Counted from the first letter of the stretch, positions 9,823-20,370 are shown. The stretch is 64,000 nucleotides of DNA from Flavobacterium lacus (GCF_003268815.1 NZ_QLSV01000014.1:1-64000); one strand, 5' to 3'. The notes: a model not told the origin generated them from the sequence alone. Numbers and translations are program-made.

Positions 9823-10833
9823 ATGTATCATTCAAAAATAGCCGGATTAGGATTTTATGTTCCTGAAAATGTGGTGACTAATGACGATTTGTCCAAACTT
9901 ATCGAAACCAATGACGAATGGATTCAGGAGCGAACCGGGATAAAAGAACGACGACATGTGCAAAAAGGGGACGGAAATACCACCACCACCATGGGGGTCA
10001 AAGCCGCCAAAATTGCCATCGAACGTTCGGGATTATCCAATGATGACATCGATTTTGTTGTTTTCGCCACCTTAAGTCCCGATTATTATTTTCCTGGTCC
10101 CGGTGTCTTGGTTCAAAAAGAATTAGGACTGCGAACCGTTGGTGCATTAGATATCAGAAACCAATGTTCCGGTTTTGTGTATGCTCTTTCCATTGCCGAT
10201 CAATACATTAAGACCGGTATGTATAAAAACATTTTAATCATCGGTTCCGAGCTGCATTCATACGGTTTAGACATGACTACGCGTGGTCGTGGCGTATCGG
10301 TGATTTTTGGCGATGGTGCCGGAGCTGCCGTAATTTCAAGAGAAGAGGATACAACCAAGGGAATTCTCTCCACGCACCTTCACTCCGAAGGACAACATGC
10401 CGAAGAATTAGCCGTTATCGCACCCGGAATGGGCAAACGATGGGTAACCGATATCCTTAAAGACAACGACCCAAACGACGAAAGTTTCTTTCCTTACATG
10501 AACGGACAATTTGTGTTTAAAAACGCCGTAGTTCGCTTTAGCGAGGTAATTAACGAAGGGTTGCAAGCCAATAACCTTTCCGTTTCTGACATCAATATGT
10601 TGATTCCACACCAAGCCAATTTGCGTATTTCGCAATTCATTCAGCAAAAATTCAAATTAGCAGATGAACAAGTGTACAATAACATTCAAAAATACGGAAA
10701 CACTACCGCCGCTTCCATTCCAATCGCCCTCACCGAAGCGTGGGAGCAAGGTAAAATTAAATCAGGTGATTTAGTCGTGTTGGCTGCCTTTGGTAGTGGT
10801 TTCACGTGGGGAAGTGTGATTATCCGTTGGTAA
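9823..10833 (+). CDS. 3-oxoacyl-ACP synthase III family protein (FabH-like)
   Basis: A 336-residue thiolase-fold condensing enzyme with the complete KAS III triad: Cys115 (IRNQCSGF), His263 (IPHQANLR) and Asn293 (YGNTTAAS). FabH condenses acetyl-CoA or branched acyl-CoA with malonyl-ACP to start fatty-acid synthesis. The N-terminus (GLGFYVPENVVTNDDLSK, NDEWIQERTGIKERR) is typical. The usual fabH neighbours plsX and rpmF are absent, so this may be a second FabH-like paralogue with a specialised substrate rather than the housekeeping enzyme. For that reason I do not assign the symbol. Downstream lies the hairpin element copy B and a convergent gene. Confidence 0.88.
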   Translation: MYHSKIAGLGFYVPENVVTNDDLSKLIETNDEWIQERTGIKERRHVQKGDGNTTTTMGVKAAKIAIERSGLSNDDIDFVVFATLSPDYYFPGPGVLVQKELGLRTVGALDIRNQCSGFVYALSIADQYIKTGMYKNILIIGSELHSYGLDMTTRGRGVSVIFGDGAGAAVISREEDTTKGILSTHLHSEGQHAEELAVIAPGMGKRWVTDILKDNDPNDESFFPYMNGQFVFKNAVVRFSEVINEGLQANNLSVSDINMLIPHQANLRISQFIQQKFKLADEQVYNNIQKYGNTTAASIPIALTEAWEQGKIKSGDLVVLAAFGSGFTWGSVIIRW

Positions 10834-10849
10834 TTTTTTGAACCTTTTT

Positions 10850-11001
10850 CCAGCTTCCTGCCTGCCGGTAGGCACGGTTCACTACAAGATTTTGGGCAAA
10901 AAAGCAGCATGCTAAAAAACCAAAAAGAGCTTCCGTTGGTCGCTTTTTTGCTTTAAGAAGGCTAAACTTTTTTGCCCAAAATGCTTTCCGTTGCAAGCTG
11001 G
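10850..11001. repeat. Convergent-intergenic hairpin element, copy B
   Basis: The arms ATTTTGGGCAAAAAAG (10889-10904) and CTTTTTTGCCCAAAAT (10967-10982) are perfectly complementary. They enclose a further imperfect stem and the loop AGCTTCCGTTGGTCGCT (10928-10944). The outermost CCAGCTT (10850-10856) pairs with AAGCTGG (10995-11001). A CTGCC/GGCAG-type palindrome is embedded at 10857-10877. The 304-bp gap between the FabH-like gene and the outer-membrane receptor is filled by this element plus a terminator. Confidence 0.8.
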
Positions 11002-11065
11002 GGTAGGGTGGGTGCAATCAATCCTTATTTAAAAATCAAATGCAATCCGTTGATGCCATGCTACT

Positions 11066-11099
11066 AAAAACACAAAACCAGAAGTAGTACTACTCCTGG
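11066..11099 (-). terminator. Terminator of the TonB-receptor-like gene
   Basis: Read on the minus strand, CCAGGAGTAGTACTACTTCTGG forms a hairpin (two pieces of a near-perfect palindrome, 11078-11099) followed by TTTTGTGTTTTT. It lies about 40 nt past the stop codon at 11138. Confidence 0.65.
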
Positions 11100-11137
11100 C
11101 TTGCTGATTAACTAAAGCAATATATAAAAACCAATTT

Positions 11138-13507
11138 TTAAAATAATCCACCCCCTTGGGTTTCGTTTTGGTCACGTTGTTTGCGTTGCAACGCTCTGTT
11201 TTTTCCGGACCCGAAACGATAATTAAAGTTCACGTTGACCATTCTGCTTTCCCAACGGAATTGTCCAAAGGTTACTTCAGGAATTTCACCATAAAAACGA
11301 GCTCGCATCGTATTAAAAATATCATTTACCCGCACACTAATCGAACCTTGGTCTTTTAAAATAGAATAACGGACGCCTAAATCGGTTCGCCACATTTCTT
11401 TATTGCTAAATTGAATATCATCAACACCAGCTCTGTACAAAGTAAACCATGTTAGTTTTAGTTTCTTTGAAAGCGTTAAATTGTGATTCATTCGAGCATT
11501 AAAAGGAACCGCTAAAACCGATTTTTCCGTTAAATCACCTTCCGCATTTTCAACTACTCCGTTGGCATTTCTAAAATAAACATCAGCACCAAAATTAACG
11601 CTCCACCATTTTTTAAAATTCAAGTTACCGGATGTTTCAATTCCGTACTCCGTGGTGCTTTCAAAGTTGCCATAGGTCATTAGTTTTTTGTTCTCGTCAT
11701 ACGGACTTTGGATGAAAACCTGACTAATCGGATCGTTAATGTACCTGAAAAATACACCGGATGTGATGGCTCCAATTTTGGTTGTGCGGGTATAGTTTAC
11801 TTCAAATGAATTGGTAAACTGCGGATTCAAATTTGGGTTGCCTTCTTGATCAATGGTTGGACTGCTCCAATCTCTTATCGGGTTAACTTGTCCTAAACTC
11901 GGACGATCAACACGTCGGGAATAACTAAAATTAAAGTTGTCTTTTTCAGTGGCCACATACGACACAAAAGCAGAAGGATAGACCGTGAAAATAGCATCTT
12001 TGAATTGTCCGGGTTCAGAATCTATTCTTCTGAAATTAGCCTCTACCTGAAAATTTTCTAAACGAGCACCTAGCTGATAACTCCATTTTTCAAACTGCTT
12101 GCCGTAATTAGCATAGGCACTTTGAATAGTTCGCTTATAATCAAAGTCTGAAAAATAAGTGTTATCAAGATCAAACGTGTTGTCGGTTCCATCAAATCTG
12201 CTTTCTAAACCTAGCTCTAATTTTGTTTTTTCGTCTAAAGGATTCACAAAATCTACGTTCATAATTACATTTTCCCCGATCGTTTCAATGAGATTGGATT
12301 GCAATAAATTGTTATTTCCATCTAAAAATACACTGTCTTCCGGTCTGTCATTTCGGTTGTAATTGATTTCAATATCCAATTTTTTATCAGCTTTGTCAAA
12401 TTCGTGACGATAACCTAAATTATAGACTTGGTTTTGACCAACATTTTTGCTTTTATTAAGTTGAATAACGTTTGGATTGATACCGTTTTTGTAAATGACT
12501 TCATTAAAAAATTCGCCACGAGTAGTGTTGAAATTTTGATTGGTAAAGAAGGAGAGTGTGCTTTTTTCATTCATATAAAAATCAACGCCGGCTTTTAAAA
12601 AATGATTTTGATTAAAATTATCAATCACAAAATTCGCTCGATTGGAATTATTTGGACGTAATTCATCTTCGGTATCAACAAAACCGCGATTGTTCCATTT
12701 GCCGTTGTTGATAGAGTAGGTAGAGTAAAAATTAAATTTATTGACGCGGTAATTCAAATCCAAAGAAGTGTTTCCTTTTGGCGTTATACCAAAATTTGTT
12801 CCGGCATTAACACTACCATTAAAACCTAAATTTGAATTTTTCTTAAGAATGATATTGATGATACCACTCATTCCCTCCGGATTATACTTGGCCGAGGGAT
12901 TGGTAATCAATTCAACTTGTTTTATCGAAGTAGAAGGAATCTGTTGCAATGCTTGCGAAGCCGACATTTGCGAAGGTTTACCGTCGATAAAAATCTGTAC
13001 GTTCGGATTTCCACGCAACGTAACCGAATTATTTTGAGTATCAACACTCACCGATGGGATGTTATTCAAAATATCGGAGGCCGTTGGCCCTGAATTAATT
13101 AAGTCGGGCCCCACATTCACTACTTTTCTATCTATTTTTTGTTCAATGGTTGTGCGTTCGCCCACAACTTCTACTTCTGCCAACGACAGGGCATCTTCTG
13201 ATAAATAAATTGTTCCTGCATTTAAATTTTTGGAATGCACACTTATTTGAGAAGAGTGCGATTTGTAGCCAATAAATTGTACTTCCAAATCATAAGTTCC
13301 CAAGGCAATTTTATCAAGGGTAAACTCGCCTTTTTCATCGGTAATTCCTCCTGTTATAATTTTGTCTCCCAGTTTAATGACAATAGTAGCATAGGGAATA
13401 GAGGAGTTGTTGGATTTGTCTAAAATTTTTCCACTAACGGTTGCCGATTGTGCAAAAGACATAGCAATAGACGACAAAAGCAACAGTAGAGTAGCTTTGA
13501 TTTTCAT
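11138..13507 (-). CDS. TonB-dependent-receptor-like outer-membrane beta-barrel protein
   Basis: I choose the ATG at 13507 (789 residues) because it directly opens a signal peptide (MKIKATLLLLLSSIAMSFAQ). An upstream in-frame ATG would add 18 residues before it. Residues of about 20-110 form a CarboxypepD_reg-like (peptidase-associated) domain (VSGKILDKSNNSSIPYATI, GTYDLEVQFIGYKS). A plug-like domain follows (ASDILNNIPSVSVD, RGNPNVQIFIDGKPS), then a long barrel ending in aromatic strands (GEIPEVTFGQFRWESRMV). It fits the outer-membrane beta-barrel family related to TonB-dependent receptors. No SusD-like partner is adjacent, so the ligand is unknown. Confidence 0.88.
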   Translation of the reverse strand: MKIKATLLLLLSSIAMSFAQSATVSGKILDKSNNSSIPYATIVIKLGDKIITGGITDEKGEFTLDKIALGTYDLEVQFIGYKSHSSQISVHSKNLNAGTIYLSEDALSLAEVEVVGERTTIEQKIDRKVVNVGPDLINSGPTASDILNNIPSVSVDTQNNSVTLRGNPNVQIFIDGKPSQMSASQALQQIPSTSIKQVELITNPSAKYNPEGMSGIINIILKKNSNLGFNGSVNAGTNFGITPKGNTSLDLNYRVNKFNFYSTYSINNGKWNNRGFVDTEDELRPNNSNRANFVIDNFNQNHFLKAGVDFYMNEKSTLSFFTNQNFNTTRGEFFNEVIYKNGINPNVIQLNKSKNVGQNQVYNLGYRHEFDKADKKLDIEINYNRNDRPEDSVFLDGNNNLLQSNLIETIGENVIMNVDFVNPLDEKTKLELGLESRFDGTDNTFDLDNTYFSDFDYKRTIQSAYANYGKQFEKWSYQLGARLENFQVEANFRRIDSEPGQFKDAIFTVYPSAFVSYVATEKDNFNFSYSRRVDRPSLGQVNPIRDWSSPTIDQEGNPNLNPQFTNSFEVNYTRTTKIGAITSGVFFRYINDPISQVFIQSPYDENKKLMTYGNFESTTEYGIETSGNLNFKKWWSVNFGADVYFRNANGVVENAEGDLTEKSVLAVPFNARMNHNLTLSKKLKLTWFTLYRAGVDDIQFSNKEMWRTDLGVRYSILKDQGSISVRVNDIFNTMRARFYGEIPEVTFGQFRWESRMVNVNFNYRFGSGKNRALQRKQRDQNETQGGGLF

Positions 13508-13650
13508 GTTGATTGATTTTTTGATTGATGATGTCACGACAAGCGTTTGATTTTCTTTCATACAAAGGACTAACCTTGTTGAAATTTAACAAACGTTTAT
13601 CAGCTATAGATAGTAGACTGTAAACAGTAATTTTTGTTACAGTTTTTAAC

Positions 13651-13679
13651 AAAAAAAAAGACCTTCACGTGGAAGGTCT
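13651..13679 (-). terminator. Terminator of the T9SS type B adhesin-like gene
   Basis: On the minus strand AGACCTTCCACGTGAAGGTCT forms a strong hairpin (13659-13679) followed directly by nine T residues (13651-13659). It lies about 30 nt past the stop at 13709. Confidence 0.85.
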
Positions 13680-13708
13680 GGTTCTCTAAACAACAAAACA
13701 ATATAAAA

Positions 13709-16700
13709 CTATCTCTTTAATGAAAAGTGAGATTTAAACTCTTTGGTTTGATTATTTTCTTCATAAGTTACCGTAAACCAGTAATCAGTTGAAGGCATTG
13801 CAGCGCCATTATAAAATCCATCCCAACCATTCTTAGAAGGGTAGATTTGCGAAAGTAATTTTCCGTAACGGTCATAAATAAAGATGACAGCATTTAATTG
13901 TGAATCTAAATCAGTAATGTTCCATGTGTCATTAAAGCCATCGCCATTTGGGGTGAAGAATTTAGGATAGTTTATAACTAATACTTCATCAGATACGCTG
14001 CCACAGCCATTTTTATCACGTACAGTAACCAGGTGAGTTCCGGAAGAAACATTATCAAAGGTTGGGCTATCTTGAAACGGACCGCCATCTAATGAATATT
14101 CATAATTTCCACCAACACCTATTGCGTTAATTGTGATTGAATTGGTAGAGCTAAACGCCATACTAACCGTAAAATCAATGGCAGCAGGTTCTGACGCCAA
14201 GACTTCTACTTCCGTTGGTTCAGACGAACAGCCGGTAGCGTTACTGGTAGCAATCACACTATAAATGCCCGGTGCAGCAACTTGAAGCGTACTTCCTGTT
14301 GCACCTGCAATCAAAGTAGTATCCAAATACCATTCGAACGTGTGGGTTGAGGAAGATAAGCCACTCACAATAGTAAAAGGATTTAATAAATTTCCGGTTT
14401 CACTTTCCACACAAACAATTCCTCCTATCGGTGTTGGTTCCGGAATTTTATGGACAATAATTGAGATAGGAAGTAAGGCAAAACAGTCGGGAGCAAGTGT
14501 GTTGTTTACGCGTACATAAACGTTTTGTAAGGTTGTATCGGTGATTGGATTAGTGCCTGCCGTTGCATCAGCTAAGGTTGCGTAATAAGCAACGGTAAAT
14601 GCTGTACCGGTTTGAGCTCCTAAAACGATACTGTTTAAGTTAGTAAGGACAAAACTGGTAACGCCATCATTGGTTCCATCTTCATCACAAACGGTTCTGT
14701 TGACAGCCGGAACCGAATTGGCAACCGGAGTGGGAATAATGGTTACTTCAAAAGAAGTTTCATCAGAACAAGCAGGAGAAAATCCGGATTGAGCATAAAT
14801 GTAGACTGTTTGAGAAGTGGTTAATGTACTTCCAAAAGCAATTTGTCCACCTGTTCCGTTCGGACCATTGTAATATCTTCCAATAGTTAAGGTTGGTAAA
14901 ACATAGTTCGAACAGATAGTTACATCATCTCGTTCATCCACATTAAAAATGGTAACCGTGAAACTTTCTTGGTCAAAACAATTTGGAGTTGTACCTGTTT
15001 CGGCATAAACATACAAAGTTTGTGTTTCAGTTAATGCTGTACCGGCAGCAAGTTGTGTTCCGCCTCCATTCGGTTCAGTGAAATAATTTCCAACGGTAAG
15101 GGTTGGTAAAATATAAGAATTACAAACGTTACTATTTGGAATTGGCAATACATCCGGTGTTTCATAAACTGTAACAGTAAAGGAAGTTTGATCAATACAT
15201 GAAAAGGCCGGACGAATTTGATTCTCTTTATAAATGTAAATAGTTTGAGTTGTAGTAATTGCTGATCCAGGTGCCAAAAGTGTTCCAAATCCATTTGGAC
15301 CATCAATTGCTGTGTAATATAAATTACCGGCAGTTAAGGATGGAAGAGTATAACTATCACATACTTGTACATCTGACAATGAATCTGCTTGAATTTCGAA
15401 AACATTAATTTGGAAACTTGTCTCAGCAGAACAGCCATTTTCTTCCGCATAAATATAAATTTGTTGAGAAGTCGTAATTACAGTGCCACCTTCTAACATT
15501 GTTCCTGTTCCATTTGGTCCGGTAAAATAATTACCTAATTCCAAGTTGGTAAGCACATAATTATTACATCCATCAATATCTGACCTTGAATCAATTTGTG
15601 GAGGTGATAAGACCGTTACTTCAAAACTGACAGAATTCTGACAGCCTTGACCATCGTTAAGATAGATGTAAACGGTTTGCGATGCTGTTAATTCTGTCCC
15701 TGGGAAGAGCTGATTTCCTGTACCATTCGCACCGGTGAAATAATTACCTAAAGGAATGGAAGGTAAAGTATAGACTTCACAAGCAGAAGTGACATTCGGA
15801 GTCGCAATGACCGGTAAAGATATGGTAATCGTAAAGTTTAAATTATCTGTACAATTTGGTGAAGATTGACTTTGAGCATAAACATAAATCGTTTGCGTTG
15901 AATTAATTACTGTTCCTGCAGGAATTTGCTGTCCACCTCCGTTTGGTTCAGTAAAATAGCCACCAATGGATAAAGATGGAAGTGTAAAATTAACACACTC
16001 CGTTGTTGAGGCAGGTGCTTCTAAACCAATATACACTGTAAAACTGGATTGATTAGTACAAATTCCATTTTCAGCATAAATATAAATTGTTTGTGTTTCG
16101 GTAATAGCTGTCCCGGGATCTATCACATTACCCATGCCATTGGCTGCATCAAAATACTCTCCAATTGTTAAAGCAGGAAGTATGTAAGACGTGCAATCAA
16201 AAACGGTTGGTAAAGACTGAACTTCAGGAGCAGGAATAATTTCAATGTCAAACCCCATGTCGATTGCACAAAATGGTGGCTCAGGTGACAAATAATATAA
16301 ATGTACTGTTTGAGTAGTGGTGATCGACATGCCCGGAAACAGTTCAGTTCCACTTCCATTTGCTTCGCTAAAATACTGCCCAAAAGTAAGTGCAGGCAAT
16401 GTATAACTACTGCAATATTGCCCTCCACTGATCGAAATATCATCGGGGTCAATAATAGTCACTAAAAAACTACTCTGATTTGGACATGACGGGGTGGTTG
16501 GTAATGTATTGTAAATATAGATACGTTGGGTCTCCGTAATAACATCACCGGCAAATTTTTGTTCGCCGGTTCCATTCGGACCGGTATAATATTCTCCATT
16601 GGTAATTTCCTCCAATGTATAACTAACACAAACAATAACATCTTCAAAGCTATCAACAAGAGGCAATTGTTGAACTACAAGATTGATAGGAGCAATAGAA

Positions 16701-18301
16701 AAACAGTTGGTATCCGTTGCGTTTTGAACGCGAACATAAATGGTTGTACTAACAGTGAATAATTGTAAGTTAGAAATAGCATTAGTGTTATTCGTAGCCT
16801 GATCTAATGTTCGATGGTAAGAGACATTAAAATTAGACGGATTTTGACCACCTAAAACCGCTGAGGTTACCGGTGCTCCAAAACCAAACCATGCTCTGTC
16901 TTCTAATGTTAAATGTTCACAGGATATAATATCATCAATTTGATTTGCAATCGGCGGATCAGTAACTAAAAGCTGAAATGACTTTACCACATAACAATCG
17001 CTATCGTGCTTTTTAATTCTTACGTAGATAGTTTGATTACCGGCACTGTTAATTACATTAGCCAAAGGATTTGTATTCGAATTAGCTTGTGCCTCTGTAG
17101 AATGATAAGAAACTACGGTATTTGCATTTAATCCGGCAGTAACAATAGGCGTATTGATAGCTAAATTAAATGGATAGGAGGAAGCACCCGTATCACATTT
17201 CAAAATATCTCTTGGATTAGGAGTGCTAAAAACACCATTAAATTCAATAAGAACAGAATCTGTTACGGTTTGACACGGAAATGCCATATTTGAATAGGTA
17301 AGCTCGTAGGTGCCGGATTGAGTTACAGTTAAATTTGCACCGGTTTCAGTTGGTAAAATAACCCCATTTCTTTTCCAAACAAAAGTAAATTCACTTGGAT
17401 TTAAACCACTGCTTATCACGTGTGATTCTCCATTACAGCGTGCGGTATTCGTAGCTACAGTTAAATCAGTTCCCAAAACATTTTGGCCAATATTAAAACT
17501 ATTCGCCGACAAAAAGATGGCAGAGTCGGATTGCGGGTCAATTCTGTCTGCAACAACTAATTTAATCTTATAGGGCGTGTTTGGTGTTAAAATTGCCGAG
17601 GCATTCATCACAACCGTTTGCCCATTAAAATTAGTAGGCGATAAACTTGCATTTGCCCCGCCGTTAAATGAACCAAAGTAAGTGGAATTTGCAGACGGAC
17701 AAGATGAATTATACAAAAAGTCTCTTACCGTAACAACGGATATCGGAGTTGTCGTTCCGGGAACAACTGCTAAATTTGTGGTTACTCCGGTAGTTAGATT
17801 GGTCAATAAAAATGCAAAGGCATCAGAAAACTGACATTGAAAATTTCCATATTCTTCAGAAGCAAATAAAAAGTCAAAGTCAAAATGCGGCGATAAAGCC
17901 GTGAAGTTGAACTCTAAAACAGTGGCATTAATTGAAGTCATAGAAATACCTGCATTCGCTAATATCGATTCCAAATCATCATCACCTGGCCAAGTGTTTA
18001 ATCCATCATTCAACATAGAATTATTTGGTCCGGGTGCATTAGCAACATTACCGGTACTCAAAATAACCCCACTTTGCATCGGAAAATTAGGATTCGTGTT
18101 TTCAAAATAGCCAATACCGTTGGATGACCCAAAGTTGGTTCCCGTTCGCCAATTCACATTGGTTACCGATAAACAAGGTGAGTTCACAAGTACGTTCGTT
18201 ACTAATTCCGGAACCGTGTAAGTTGTTGTGTTTACTGTAATGGCCTGAGAAAATCCCACTAATGGAATTAGCAACAGTAAATAAAGTAATTTCGTTTTCA
18301 T
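13709..18301 (-). CDS. Choice-of-anchor L / T9SS type B sorted repeat protein
   Basis: A protein of 1530 residues when started at the ATG at 18301, which opens the signal peptide MKTKLLYLLLLIPLVGFSQA; a 33-residue upstream extension is probably not translated. The first ~280 residues match the choice-of-anchor L domain (SGVILSTGNVANAPGPNN, DFDFLFASEEYGNFQC, AFAFLLTNL). The middle consists of about ten repeats of ~75 residues with the pattern C..YTLP.L..GNYFTGPNGTG...GT.IT.TQTIYIYAE. The C-terminus (FFTPNGDGFNDTWNI, IFIYDRYGKLL, W.GFYNG..MPS.DYWF) is the gliding-motility-associated type B sorting domain that directs T9SS export. Most likely a surface-exposed or released adhesin-like protein; the ligand is unknown. 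Confidence 0.9.
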   Translation of the reverse strand: MKTKLLYLLLLIPLVGFSQAITVNTTTYTVPELVTNVLVNSPCLSVTNVNWRTGTNFGSSNGIGYFENTNPNFPMQSGVILSTGNVANAPGPNNSMLNDGLNTWPGDDDLESILANAGISMTSINATVLEFNFTALSPHFDFDFLFASEEYGNFQCQFSDAFAFLLTNLTTGVTTNLAVVPGTTTPISVVTVRDFLYNSSCPSANSTYFGSFNGGANASLSPTNFNGQTVVMNASAILTPNTPYKIKLVVADRIDPQSDSAIFLSANSFNIGQNVLGTDLTVATNTARCNGESHVISSGLNPSEFTFVWKRNGVILPTETGANLTVTQSGTYELTYSNMAFPCQTVTDSVLIEFNGVFSTPNPRDILKCDTGASSYPFNLAINTPIVTAGLNANTVVSYHSTEAQANSNTNPLANVINSAGNQTIYVRIKKHDSDCYVVKSFQLLVTDPPIANQIDDIISCEHLTLEDRAWFGFGAPVTSAVLGGQNPSNFNVSYHRTLDQATNNTNAISNLQLFTVSTTIYVRVQNATDTNCFSIAPINLVVQQLPLVDSFEDVIVCVSYTLEEITNGEYYTGPNGTGEQKFAGDVITETQRIYIYNTLPTTPSCPNQSSFLVTIIDPDDISISGGQYCSSYTLPALTFGQYFSEANGSGTELFPGMSITTTQTVHLYYLSPEPPFCAIDMGFDIEIIPAPEVQSLPTVFDCTSYILPALTIGEYFDAANGMGNVIDPGTAITETQTIYIYAENGICTNQSSFTVYIGLEAPASTTECVNFTLPSLSIGGYFTEPNGGGQQIPAGTVINSTQTIYVYAQSQSSPNCTDNLNFTITISLPVIATPNVTSACEVYTLPSIPLGNYFTGANGTGNQLFPGTELTASQTVYIYLNDGQGCQNSVSFEVTVLSPPQIDSRSDIDGCNNYVLTNLELGNYFTGPNGTGTMLEGGTVITTSQQIYIYAEENGCSAETSFQINVFEIQADSLSDVQVCDSYTLPSLTAGNLYYTAIDGPNGFGTLLAPGSAITTTQTIYIYKENQIRPAFSCIDQTSFTVTVYETPDVLPIPNSNVCNSYILPTLTVGNYFTEPNGGGTQLAAGTALTETQTLYVYAETGTTPNCFDQESFTVTIFNVDERDDVTICSNYVLPTLTIGRYYNGPNGTGGQIAFGSTLTTSQTVYIYAQSGFSPACSDETSFEVTIIPTPVANSVPAVNRTVCDEDGTNDGVTSFVLTNLNSIVLGAQTGTAFTVAYYATLADATAGTNPITDTTLQNVYVRVNNTLAPDCFALLPISIIVHKIPEPTPIGGIVCVESETGNLLNPFTIVSGLSSSTHTFEWYLDTTLIAGATGSTLQVAAPGIYSVIATSNATGCSSEPTEVEVLASEPAAIDFTVSMAFSSTNSITINAIGVGGNYEYSLDGGPFQDSPTFDNVSSGTHLVTVRDKNGCGSVSDEVLVINYPKFFTPNGDGFNDTWNITDLDSQLNAVIFIYDRYGKLLSQIYPSKNGWDGFYNGAAMPSTDYWFTVTYEENNQTKEFKSHFSLKR

Positions 18302-18520
18302 GTTGTTAAATTTGGGTGAACAAGAATTAATTGAATTTTGACACTGCAAATAAAAAGATATATATCGATTAAAAGCAAATAAAATCGATAAAATGCACAC
18401 ATTTGTAAATTATCAATGATAATTCTTACGATATTGTATGCTGAATTTTATTGTGTAATCCCGTTTAGTATCAAATCATTACATAAATGGATATTTTCCA
18501 AAGTTTGAAATGCTTTTAAG

Positions 18521-18550
18521 TTGTCTTGTTTTTACTTTTATATATCTTTG
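18521..18550 (+). promoter_or_regulatory. argS promoter, both Bacteroidota boxes
   Basis: TTG (18521-18523), then exactly 19 nt, then TATCTTTG (18543-18550). This matches the Bacteroidota sigma-ABfr consensus TTG-N19-TAnnTTTG. It ends 20 nt before the argS ATG. It is the best promoter match in the window. Confidence 0.7.
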
Positions 18551-18570
18551 CACCCTTAAAATAGACAATC

Positions 18571-20349
18571 ATGAACGTTGCAAAAATCCTTAACGAGCCC
18601 ATCAAACAGGCTGTTTTAAATGTGTTTGAAATAACTGTCGAAAAGATAGAATTTCAAGCAACCCGCAGGGATTTTGAAGGAGACATCACCGTGGTTATTT
18701 TTCCGCTAGTAAAATTGATCAAAGGAAACCCAATAGAAATTGGAAATAAAATTGGAACCTATTTAGTTGAAAATGTAGCCATTGTAGAAAAATTCAACGT
18801 GGTTTCCGGTTTTTTAAATATTGTGATTTCCGATGACTATTACATCAAGTTCTTTTCATCAATAAAAAATGAGGCGGCTTTCGGATTTGTTCCACTAAAT
18901 AATGAGGAAAAGGCTGTGATGGTGGAATATTCATCGCCAAACACCAACAAACCTTTACATTTAGGACACATCCGAAATAATTTATTAGGATTTTCAGTAG
19001 CCGAAATCATCAAAGCGTCCGGTAAAAAAGTATATAAAACTCAAATCATTAACGATCGCGGAATTCATATTTGTAAATCAATGTTGGCTTGGCAAAAATT
19101 CGGAAACGGAGAAACGCCTGAATCAACCGGTTTAAAAGGGGATAAGTTGGTTGGGAATTATTACGTAGCTTTTGATAAACAATATAAAGTAGAAATCAAC
19201 GAGTTAATAACCAAAGGGCAATCGGAAGAAGAAGCTAAGAAAAATGCACCAATCATCCTCGAAGCCCAACAAATGCTCCTCGATTGGGAAGCCGGTAAAC
19301 CCGAAGTCATCGAACTTTGGAAAACCATGAACCATTGGGTGTATGCCGGTTTTAATGAAACCTACAAAAGCTTAGGAGTCGATTTTGATAGTTATTACTA
19401 CGAATCAAATACCTATTTATTAGGAAAAGAAGTCGTTCAATTGGGTTTGGAAAAAGGAATTTTTGAAAAAGACTCTGACGGTTCGGTTTGGATCGATTTA
19501 ACCGAAGACGGTTTAGACCGAAAAATCGTGCTTCGTTCAGACGGAACAGCCGTGTATATGACGCAAGATATCGGTACCGCCATTCAACGGGTCAAAGATT
19601 TTCCGGATGTGGGCGGAATGGTGTACACCGTTGGAAATGAGCAAGATTATCACTTTAAAGTGCTCTTTCTTATCCTGAAAAAATTGGGTTTCGATTGGGC
19701 AGAAAACCTCTATCATTTGTCCTATGGAATGGTGGAATTACCGTCCGGAAAAATGAAATCCCGAGAAGGAACTGTCGTAGATGCCGATGATTTAATGGTG
19801 GAAATGACCGAAACCGCTGCTAAAATTTCACAAGAACTAGGAAAATTAGACGGTTATTCGGAAGAAGAAAAACAACGTTTATACAAGATTATCGGATTAG
19901 GTGCTTTAAAATATTTTATGTTGAAAGTGGATCCTAAAAAATCAATGCTTTTCAACCCGGAAGAATCAGTTGATTTCGCAGGAAACACCGGTCCGTTTAT
20001 TCAGTATACGTATGCTCGAATTCAATCGATTTTGCGAAAAGCTAATTTCGATTTTTCTGCCGAAGTAAACGAAATTGCTTTACATCCAAAAGAAAAAGAA
20101 CTGATCAAAGTGTTGGAATCATATCCGGAACTCATTCAAAATGCAGCGCAAGCTTATAGTCCGGCTTTAGTAGCGAATTATACGTATGAATTGGTAAAAG
20201 AATATAATTCATTCTACCAAGCCGTGCCCATTTTACCGGAAACCAATGAAAACCTGAAAAAATTCAGAGTGCAATTGTCTAAAAAAGTAGGCGAAACGAT
20301 TAAGTCGGCCTTTTCTTTACTCGGAATTGAAGTGCCCGAACGCATGTAA
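18571..20349 (+). CDS. argS: Arginyl-tRNA synthetase
   Basis: A 592-residue class I aminoacyl-tRNA synthetase that charges tRNA-Arg. It has the N-terminal Add-1 domain typical of ArgRS (DITVVIFPLVK, VSGFLNIVIS), the HIGH-type motif HLGHIRNN after SSPNTNKPL, and the KMSKS equivalent GKMKSREG. The C-terminal DALR anticodon-binding domain holds NTGPFIQYTYARIQSI and ends VPERM. Length is standard. It is monocistronic, with a consensus promoter in front and a terminator 22 nt behind. Confidence 0.97.
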   Translation: MNVAKILNEPIKQAVLNVFEITVEKIEFQATRRDFEGDITVVIFPLVKLIKGNPIEIGNKIGTYLVENVAIVEKFNVVSGFLNIVISDDYYIKFFSSIKNEAAFGFVPLNNEEKAVMVEYSSPNTNKPLHLGHIRNNLLGFSVAEIIKASGKKVYKTQIINDRGIHICKSMLAWQKFGNGETPESTGLKGDKLVGNYYVAFDKQYKVEINELITKGQSEEEAKKNAPIILEAQQMLLDWEAGKPEVIELWKTMNHWVYAGFNETYKSLGVDFDSYYYESNTYLLGKEVVQLGLEKGIFEKDSDGSVWIDLTEDGLDRKIVLRSDGTAVYMTQDIGTAIQRVKDFPDVGGMVYTVGNEQDYHFKVLFLILKKLGFDWAENLYHLSYGMVELPSGKMKSREGTVVDADDLMVEMTETAAKISQELGKLDGYSEEEKQRLYKIIGLGALKYFMLKVDPKKSMLFNPEESVDFAGNTGPFIQYTYARIQSILRKANFDFSAEVNEIALHPKEKELIKVLESYPELIQNAAQAYSPALVANYTYELVKEYNSFYQAVPILPETNENLKKFRVQLSKKVGETIKSAFSLLGIEVPERM

Positions 20350-20370
20350 AAAAATAGAATGTTTGATATA

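Noticed and set aside
13508..13561. An N-terminal extension of the TonB-receptor-like protein to the ATG at 13561
   Set aside because: The extension is polar and would precede a perfect signal peptide starting at 13507.
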